A stretch of 64,000 nucleotides of DNA from Campylobacterales bacterium. Lineage in GTDB: Bacteria; Campylobacterota; Campylobacteria; Campylobacterales; Sulfurimonadaceae. Made by a program: the position numbers and the translations under genes. This document shows positions 58,034-64,000 of the stretch, in pieces. The notes under the pieces are model-generated. The model was not told the origin of the DNA. It searched no databases and worked only from the letters and a program-made list of their open reading frames with translations. Where the stretch lies: assembly GCA_026390165.1 (NCBI GenBank), contig JAPLGM010000006.1:1-64000 (forward strand). The letters run 5' to 3'. The stretch's first letter is position 1, and every line of letters starts with the position of its first letter.

Positions 58034-59547
58034 TAGACCTCTTTCACCCCAACCCGAATAATCTCATCAAGACTCGTTGTTTGACTTTGCAAGAGTTCAA
58101 TCAACTGATCGGAGAGGAACTTCATCCCTTTTGTTTTCATCAAAGATCTGATCTCACTGTCCCCTTCACTCTCTTTGAGAATCGTCCGTACCGATTCATC
58201 GACCATTAAGAACTCGCCGATGGCGACACGTCCGCGATACCCTGTGTTGTGACAATGACTGCACCCTTTGGGGTGTGAAATAGAAAGTCCGTGAGGGAGT
58301 CCGAGTTCATCGGCATCTTTGTTGGAGAGTTTCATACTCTCTTTACACTCACTACATAACCGGCGGACAAGCCGTTGCGCCAAAACCCCCAAGAGGGTCG
58401 AGGTGATAAGAAACTTATCCAGCCCCATATCCTCAAGCCGTGTGAGAGCGGCGGTGGCATTATTGGTGTGAAGGGTCGAGAGGACGAGGTGTCCCGTCAT
58501 CGCCGCTTGGATGGCGATATGAGCCGTTTCGGTATCCCGTATCTCTCCGATCATGATGACATCGGGATCTTGGCGCAAGATGGAGCGCAGTCCACTGGCA
58601 AAGGTGAGTCCCGCTTTGGTATTGACGGCAATTTGGCTGACGTGGGGGGCATCGTACTCGACGGGGTCTTCAATGGAGATGATGTTCTTTTCAGGACTTG
58701 CCAGCTGTTGGAGAAAAGAGTGCAGTGTCGTCGATTTACCGCTTCCCGTGGGACCCGTGACCAAGATAATACCGTGGGAGAACTGGAGTAGCTCTTCAAA
58801 CGCACTGGTGGTTGTCTCATCAAACCCCAACTCCCGTAAGGTAGGGATAGTGGACGCTTGCATCAAGAGACGCAAAACCACCCGTTCGCCGTGATAGGTG
58901 GGGAGGACGGAGACGCGGATGTCGAGACTTTTCCCCGCCACTTTGACCTGTGTTCGTCCATCTTGGGGAAGCCGTTTTTCGGAGATATCAAGGGCGGAGA
59001 TGACTTTGATACGGCTGATGATGAGGTCGATGATGTTTTTATCAAGGTCAATATGTTTGATAAGGGCACCGTCGATACGAAAGCGTACCTCCCCTTTTTT
59101 CTCATGCGTTTCGATGTGAATATCACTCGCTTTACGCTTGATCGCCTGATAAAAGATCGTATTGACAAACTTGATGATGGGGGCGGACTCTTCACTGGTG
59201 AGGAGATCGGCGGAGTTCTTGATAAAATCGACCAAGGAGAGCTCTTCATCAATAAATTCATTGCTGTCGGGAGTTGATTTGGAGATTTCTAGATCGGTTT
59301 TGAGTTCGAGAAATTTGAGATAGAGGTTTTCAAACCCTGCAACACTGAGATGGGCCAAGGGAATGGTGAGAGAGAGTTTGTTATAAAGCTGAAGAGCGGT
59401 GATCTTTTGTGTTTCGGGGATGATGGCGTACAGAATCCCTTTATGGGTGCAAAACAGCAGGGAGTGGCGAATACACAGTGGAATGTCGATCCCCTCAGGG
59501 ATGGCGAACTCTATGACACTCTCCTCCAAAAACGGAAAGGAGATCAT
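58033..59547 (-). CDS. gspE: type II secretion ATPase GspE
   Basis: 504-residue hexameric ATPase that powers pseudopilus assembly. Walker A is GPTGSGKSTTLHSF, with the Asp box and IRDTETAHIAIQAAMTGHLV after it. A tetracysteine zinc site is formed by RLCSECKES and GCSHCHNTGY. FVNTIFYQAIKRKASDIHIE is the typical N-terminal hinge. Its ATG overlaps the gspD stop (ATGA). Confidence 0.95.
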   Translation of the reverse strand: MISFPFLEESVIEFAIPEGIDIPLCIRHSLLFCTHKGILYAIIPETQKITALQLYNKLSLTIPLAHLSVAGFENLYLKFLELKTDLEISKSTPDSNEFIDEELSLVDFIKNSADLLTSEESAPIIKFVNTIFYQAIKRKASDIHIETHEKKGEVRFRIDGALIKHIDLDKNIIDLIISRIKVISALDISEKRLPQDGRTQVKVAGKSLDIRVSVLPTYHGERVVLRLLMQASTIPTLRELGFDETTTSAFEELLQFSHGIILVTGPTGSGKSTTLHSFLQQLASPEKNIISIEDPVEYDAPHVSQIAVNTKAGLTFASGLRSILRQDPDVIMIGEIRDTETAHIAIQAAMTGHLVLSTLHTNNATAALTRLEDMGLDKFLITSTLLGVLAQRLVRRLCSECKESMKLSNKDADELGLPHGLSISHPKGCSHCHNTGYRGRVAIGEFLMVDESVRTILKESEGDSEIRSLMKTKGMKFLSDQLIELLQSQTTSLDEIIRVGVKEV

Positions 59548-61148
59548 GGCTTGACCACTTTTTTCGCTTCGATTTTCTTCGTGATGTTGGCAATATAACG
59601 CTCTTGGAGGGCATCAAGTTCACTAAGTTGCGTCCGTAAGGCACTCAAATCACTACTTTTTTCGATGATATAGGGGGTGAGGAGGATGACGAGATTAATC
59701 CGATCTTGACTGCTAGCTTTACTCTTAAAGAGATTGCCGAGATAGGGGATGTCTCCCAAAAAGGGGACTTTCGTATTCGTTTCATCGATTTTTTCCCGAA
59801 TAAGCCCTCCGATAATAACACTCTCTCCGTTGTTGACAATAGCGGAAGTGAGCACTTCGCGTTTCGTCGTACTGGGGCGGTCGGCGATGGAGTTGGGTTC
59901 AATATCTTCGAGTTTGGCAGTAACCCCCAAAAGAACTTTATGGTCATTGGAAAGGCGCGGTTTGATTTTGAGGGTGAGCCCGATGTCTTGGCGGGTATAG
60001 TTTTGGGTTATCCCTGTTCCCACCCCTTGTGTTACTCCTGAGCTAATAGACTCGGTTCTCCCCACATAAATGGAGGATTCTTGATTGTCGATACACAAGA
60101 TGGAGGGTTCAGAGAGGATATTCGCGGCACCATTGGTATTGAGGAGGGAGATATTCGCCCCCAGTGCAATTCCGCTGGCGAGGGTAGGAAGGGTGATGGC
60201 ACTAAGCATGCTTGTATCTAATGATATCGCCGATGTTATACCGTCACCTAGTAGTGTATCAAAGGTAAACAAACCATTTGATCCCACTTTCGCCCCTCCG
60301 GATAGCCCGTATTTGATCCCCAGTGCTTCCGATTTTTTTTCACTGATTTCGATGATTTTCGCCCGCACATAAACTTGCTGACGATCATGGTCAAGTTCAC
60401 GTATCGTCGCTTCCAAACTTTTGAAAAGCTCTTCGCTGGTGATAACAATGAGGGAATTCGTCGTATCGTCGTTGGTGATACTTGGGGGTTGTTGTCCCGG
60501 CATAAGGGTCATTTTTCCCAAAATTGTGTTGAGGGTGGTGACGAGGAGTTTGGCATCGGCATTTTTGAGGGGGATGACGTGGGTCGTATTGGCAATGGAC
60601 TCATCCCGTGCATCCAGAATTTTCATCGCCTTTTGAATGGTGGCAATATTTTCGGGAAAGTCGGTGACGATGACCGAATTGGACTCTTTGGATGAGGTAA
60701 TTTTGGCATTTTTGGTCGTGAAGTGCTTGATCTTTGCTGCCATCGTTTCGGCAGAGGCAAAACGGAAGGTAAAGATATAATTTTGCATTTGGGGAATATC
60801 GCTTTTTTGCATCAAAGGGAGATTCATTTGCGTCGCATCAACGGTTTTTACGACACTCAAATATCCCCCCCCACTGTCGATGAGGGTGTACCCTTTGGCA
60901 TCGAGCGTTGTTTCGAGAATTTTATAGAGCTCTTTTTTACTAATGGGTTTATTCCCTGCGTAGCTGATCGTCCCTGGGATCTCTTCACCGATAAAAATAT
61001 TTTTATGGGTCGTGGCTGCGACGAGTTTGATCATATCACTGATCCCCATGCCATCGATGGCAAGAGAGATTTTGTCGTGTGCAGGGGAGGCGGCTAAGAG
61101 TGTAGCGAGTGTGCTTGCGAGGAGAAAAAATTTAACGGGTAATTTCAT
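59544..61148 (-). CDS. gspD: type II secretion secretin GspD
   Basis: 534 residues with a signal peptide (about 19 residues). N-domains (EIPGTISYAGNKPISKKELY, NIATIQKAMKILDAR) are followed by the secretin core (SLLNTNGAANILSEPSILCI, NGESVIIGGLIREK, VPFLGDIPYLGNLFKS). It forms the outer-membrane channel. It is shorter than enterobacterial GspD. The start overlaps gspC by 17 bases. Confidence 0.94.
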   Translation of the reverse strand: MKLPVKFFLLASTLATLLAASPAHDKISLAIDGMGISDMIKLVAATTHKNIFIGEEIPGTISYAGNKPISKKELYKILETTLDAKGYTLIDSGGGYLSVVKTVDATQMNLPLMQKSDIPQMQNYIFTFRFASAETMAAKIKHFTTKNAKITSSKESNSVIVTDFPENIATIQKAMKILDARDESIANTTHVIPLKNADAKLLVTTLNTILGKMTLMPGQQPPSITNDDTTNSLIVITSEELFKSLEATIRELDHDRQQVYVRAKIIEISEKKSEALGIKYGLSGGAKVGSNGLFTFDTLLGDGITSAISLDTSMLSAITLPTLASGIALGANISLLNTNGAANILSEPSILCIDNQESSIYVGRTESISSGVTQGVGTGITQNYTRQDIGLTLKIKPRLSNDHKVLLGVTAKLEDIEPNSIADRPSTTKREVLTSAIVNNGESVIIGGLIREKIDETNTKVPFLGDIPYLGNLFKSKASSQDRINLVILLTPYIIEKSSDLSALRTQLSELDALQERYIANITKKIEAKKVVKP

Positions 61149-61959
61149 AGATGAGTTCCTTGTCGAGGTTATTGCGCAGTACGAGTATGCGTATGCTTCG
61201 AAGATGGGGTACTTGACTAATTAAGGCCAACATATCGGGGTACGATTCAATTTTTTTGTTGTTGATCGATTGGATAATATCACCGTTTACAATCCCCATT
61301 TGGGCGAAAACAACGTCTGGGGATATCGAATTGACCCGAAATCCTGTGATTTTGCCTTGATTCATTTCGGGGGTGATGTCGAGTTTCTTCCCAAGGGTTT
61401 GGAGGTCACTGAGTTGTTCGGAAATCGTTTGATAGGGAATACTTCGCCATTCATTTTCTTGGGCATCAGGGTGGGCAGGATCGGCTACAGCCCGAGTCAC
61501 AATTTCTTGACGACTAAGGTTGTCATCAAACCCCAATCGGAGACGATACGTTTTCCCATAGCCTCGAAACAGTGCCGCCGTATCGGTGAGAGAAACAAGA
61601 TGAAAGGCGTTTTTATACACTCCATGCAAAGGGACGACAGTGGAGATTTTTCCATCGCTAATACTGATAAAAGAGTCACTATCGGAGCGGTAGATTGCCT
61701 TTATCCGATGGGGTTCAGGAACCAAGGTTGTGGTGCTCACCGTCTTGGTGTGAATTGCCCCTTCGAAATGTTCTATAATCCCAAACTTTTGTCCCAAATG
61801 GAAAATATTGAAAAAAGGGTCAAATGAGCTTAAAAACCGTTCTTGGGATGCTGTCGATAAAAAGGCTCCTCCAAAGGTGGTGAGACTCCATATTAGGACG
61901 AACGGCAGTGCGAAGTAGTTAAAGCGTCGAAGGAGAAATTCGTTAAAAAGTTGTTTCAT
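61132..61959 (-). CDS. gspC: type II secretion protein GspC
   Basis: 275 residues from the ATG at 61957-61959. One membrane helix (about 15-35) precedes a homology region that contacts the secretin and a C-terminal PDZ-like domain (NSISPDVVFAQMGIVNGDII). GspC joins the inner-membrane platform to GspD. Its start lies inside gspN (17-base overlap). Confidence 0.82.
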   Translation of the reverse strand: MKQLFNEFLLRRFNYFALPFVLIWSLTTFGGAFLSTASQERFLSSFDPFFNIFHLGQKFGIIEHFEGAIHTKTVSTTTLVPEPHRIKAIYRSDSDSFISISDGKISTVVPLHGVYKNAFHLVSLTDTAALFRGYGKTYRLRLGFDDNLSRQEIVTRAVADPAHPDAQENEWRSIPYQTISEQLSDLQTLGKKLDITPEMNQGKITGFRVNSISPDVVFAQMGIVNGDIIQSINNKKIESYPDMLALISQVPHLRSIRILVLRNNLDKELIYEITR

Positions 61960-62455
61960 ACACGAGCCCCTCTTTTTCGGTATGGAGTTTAAAGACAAGG
62001 AGGGGATAGCGTCGTAACTCAGGGGTAGGGTCAAAGACGAGTCGTACTTTTTGATCGACCAGATCAACATCCCCGTTGCATTGCCCGAAATCTCCCTCTC
62101 CGTGGAGTTGGAGACTTAACGGATGCCACAGCGAATAGGTGAGGGTCATCGTCTCGATGGCTCCGGGAAAAAAGGGGCGATAGAGGGGGGAAACGGTGAC
62201 CTGCGAGAGGGTAAGCTGGTTAAAAAAAATCCAAGGGGTAAGTCGAATATTTTCTATTGCAGCGATGTTGATAGTGTCCATCATAACGGTTGCGTTTTGG
62301 ACATCCAAATAGAGGTAACGGTTATCAAGAGTTTCTCCTGTAAGAACGATATTTTTTTCCAGAAGGAGTTGCTCAAAAGTATAATAGAGCTTCTCTTTTG
62401 GAAGAAGTATAATGATAAGGAGAAGGAGATAAAGAGGATAAAGGAGGGGTCTCAT
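61943..62455 (-). CDS. GspN-like type II secretion protein
   Basis: 170 residues with an N-terminal membrane helix (LLYPLYLLLLIIILLP) and a beta-rich extracytoplasmic part (VLTGETLDNRYLYLDVQNAT). Position between gspM and gspC, membrane topology and size suggest GspN, but similarity is too low for a firm name. It overlaps both neighbours, by 17 and 4 bases. Confidence 0.55.
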   Translation of the reverse strand: MRPLLYPLYLLLLIIILLPKEKLYYTFEQLLLEKNIVLTGETLDNRYLYLDVQNATVMMDTINIAAIENIRLTPWIFFNQLTLSQVTVSPLYRPFFPGAIETMTLTYSLWHPLSLQLHGEGDFGQCNGDVDLVDQKVRLVFDPTPELRRYPLLVFKLHTEKEGLVYETTF

Positions 62456-62853
62456 GCTTCAACCTCTACGATGATGACACCTTTGGAGCTACTATTACGT
62501 TGCAACGTCAATTTCTTGATGACTAACATAGAGTTAAGAAGTTTATTCGCAATATGGTTAAACTCATTCGATGAAAGATTTGTAAATTCCAGATAAAGGG
62601 CTCCTCCGCGTCTCTCCTCTTTACTCATACTGGGGAGAGTTTTTAAATAGGTCAACTCATTTTGGGAGGTCGTAGTTGACCAGCGTGTTTTGAGGCTCTC
62701 AATCTCTTTGGCTTGTACGGTGAGGGTCGTAATGTCGTTTTGGGATTCTTCAAGGCTACTTGAAGAGCTGAGGGCGAAAATTCCTGCGATAGTGATCAGC
62801 ACAAGGGTGATAATCATGGCGAGTGAGAGTCTGTTTTCTGCGGTATATTTCAT
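62452..62853 (-). CDS. GspM-like type II secretion protein
   Basis: 133 residues from the ATG at 62851-62853, which overlaps the gspL-like stop by 4 bases; a TTG three codons upstream is not needed. It has a single membrane helix (LSLAMIITLVLITIAGIFAL), a coiled-coil stretch and a small alpha/beta end domain (LVIKKLTLQRN). Topology and position match GspM, the partner of GspL. Confidence 0.6.
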   Translation of the reverse strand: MKYTAENRLSLAMIITLVLITIAGIFALSSSSSLEESQNDITTLTVQAKEIESLKTRWSTTTSQNELTYLKTLPSMSKEERRGGALYLEFTNLSSNEFNHIANKLLNSMLVIKKLTLQRNSSSKGVIIVEVEA

Positions 62854-63995
62854 GGAATCCAAACCTCAAGTTGATTGCCGTGTTCACTTATTTTCGCCTT
62901 TTTAAACGGTTTCATAATTGCTTTTTTAAGATCCTCTTTGACTTTATTTTCCGAAGCATTGAGAAGTATTTTAATATTTTTTCCATCATAAACAATCTCA
63001 TCTATCCCCTCCCCTTGAAATACGAGAAGAGAAGGGGTTGGGATATTGGATGAACCATTGACTAACAAACGGTTAGGTTCTCCTGGGTTGGAACCGGGGA
63101 TGAGGACGACACCCTCCACGGGAGCAGAGGAGGGTGTCACTGTTTGCGAAGGGGTATTTACGTTGGTAGGCAAAGTTGCGTGGATGGAGAGATCACTAAT
63201 ATGGAGAAATTGTTCGCGAAGACGAAGTTGTCCCGCCTCTTTTTTTTGAAGGGAGCGTGTCAGTGCGTCACGTTCAAAGGAGGTTTCAGGGAGTTTGTCA
63301 TGATCCAGCACCTCTTCCTTAAGGGAATCTAATCGCCCCATCTCTTGATAATTCAATACGGTATGTGCCGTTAAATTTCCCAATATAAGGATCAAAATAA
63401 ACAAGGTTTTTTTAACGGTTTTAGAGGTGAGCGTCGGTGAACTTAACTGTTCTACTGGGATGGATTGGATAAAAAAACGGGGTTTGGCTAATGCCTCATT
63501 GATACCGATAGCACCATTGATGTGAAGGTAATCCGAATCAATTTCGATGACAACCCCCTCAATGGTGGTTAATATTTTCCCATTATCCAGACGAATCGGA
63601 TGTTCTTCATCGGCAAATACCCATTGGGCAAAAGTAAACTTTTCAATCACGGCAGTATGGGGAAAAGCGTGGAGTTTATGAGAAATTTCGGCGGGATTAT
63701 AGGCGATAAGGCTGTAACTGTTCTTTCCCGTTTTTTGAGCGGCATACCGATACTCATCACCTAGATCGAAGAGGGCTGGACCAAATGTTGCTGCTTCTTT
63801 GGCAGTTTTAACATTGAGTACCGCTTGAATCGCCCAATAATCACGTGGAGGGAGGATCATGACGGAATTATTTGGGATATTTTCTGGAAGTTCATCACTA
63901 TAAACTAAGATGGTAGGAGAGCACACAAAACGGTATAAAAAAGGATACTTTTGGCACAGTGATCGTAATCCCTGAAAACGATTAGAGAAACTCAA
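62850..63995 (-). CDS. GspL-like type II secretion protein (5' end near or beyond window edge)
   Basis: 381 residues from a TTG at 63993-63995; the frame is still open at the window end, so the true start may lie outside. An actin-like cytoplasmic part (residues 1-200) is followed by a membrane helix (TLFILILILGNLTAHTVL), a coiled coil (RLDSLKEEVLDHDKL) and a periplasmic ferredoxin-like domain at the C-terminus. It would connect GspE to the membrane platform. The upstream gene, possibly gspK, is not visible. Confidence 0.65.
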   Translation of the reverse strand: MSFSNRFQGLRSLCQKYPFLYRFVCSPTILVYSDELPENIPNNSVMILPPRDYWAIQAVLNVKTAKEAATFGPALFDLGDEYRYAAQKTGKNSYSLIAYNPAEISHKLHAFPHTAVIEKFTFAQWVFADEEHPIRLDNGKILTTIEGVVIEIDSDYLHINGAIGINEALAKPRFFIQSIPVEQLSSPTLTSKTVKKTLFILILILGNLTAHTVLNYQEMGRLDSLKEEVLDHDKLPETSFERDALTRSLQKKEAGQLRLREQFLHISDLSIHATLPTNVNTPSQTVTPSSAPVEGVVLIPGSNPGEPNRLLVNGSSNIPTPSLLVFQGEGIDEIVYDGKNIKILLNASENKVKEDLKKAIMKPFKKAKISEHGNQLEVWIP

Positions 63996-64000
63996 TGCGT

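Overview
The window is a chromosomal segment from a Campylobacterota (formerly Epsilonproteobacteria) organism, most likely a free-living sulfur-oxidising Sulfurimonas/Sulfuricurvum-type bacterium. This placement is an inference from gene content and protein style: a dnaA-dnaN-gyrB origin block with TTATTCACA-type DnaA boxes, QueF, class I NrdA carrying an extra internal segment, a CZB-domain chemoreceptor, FliI, and promoters that look like extended -10 boxes without a clear -35. It contains about 50 protein genes, one tRNA and one replication origin region.

Layout. 1-3.9 kb: divergent rpsU (cut by the window edge) and dnaG, a ThiI/MnmA-like PP-loop enzyme, a small GGDEF-like protein and a SPOR-like secreted protein. 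4.0-5.5 kb: tRNA-Ala(GGC), an intact antitoxin gene followed by a toxin gene with an internal deletion, and a lipoprotein gene. 5.5-15.1 kb: the origin block, with queF, a degenerate GGDEF/EAL protein, gyrB, dnaN and dnaA on the minus strand and ruvC and an OlsF-like acyltransferase on the plus strand. DnaA-box-like sites lie in three successive intergenic gaps. 15.2-28.9 kb: a palindromic repeat that supplies the stop codon of a pseudouridine synthase gene, purB-nrdA, a two-gene ATPase cassette (20.36-23.53 kb) behind twin identical operators, the minus-strand operon nrdB-nitrilase-pcm-rsmB-like, and a CZB chemoreceptor. 29-33.5 kb: a giant AsmA/DUF748 protein and a YeiH transporter. 33.5-36.6 kb: a second two-gene cassette, with a P-loop ATPase translationally coupled to a protein that has a STAND-like N-terminus and six 48-residue TPR-type repeats. 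36.5-41.6 kb: the minus-strand operon tig-clpP-GGDEF-def-comM. 41.7-43.6 kb: folE-fliI. 43.7-52.2 kb: two convergent lipoprotein/outer-membrane-protein modules built around paralogous lipoproteins and sharing one strong bidirectional terminator. 52.3-56.8 kb: a lytic transglycosylase, minCDE and a Tat-exported PhoX-like protein. 56.8-64 kb: a type II secretion operon transcribed L-M-N-C-D-E-F, whose upstream part runs off the window.

Most genes are housekeeping: replication initiation and priming, dNTP and purine synthesis, protein maturation and turnover, division-site selection and secretion. The accessory content is concentrated in the two ATPase cassettes, the decayed toxin-antitoxin locus and the surface-protein cluster. 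The two ATPase cassettes are the best candidates for undescribed systems. Both encode signal-transduction-type P-loop NTPases, both have tightly overlapping genes, and both end in convergent overlap with a neighbouring housekeeping gene. A conflict or defence role is only an inference. No nuclease, transposase, integrase, prophage or CRISPR gene was seen in the window.
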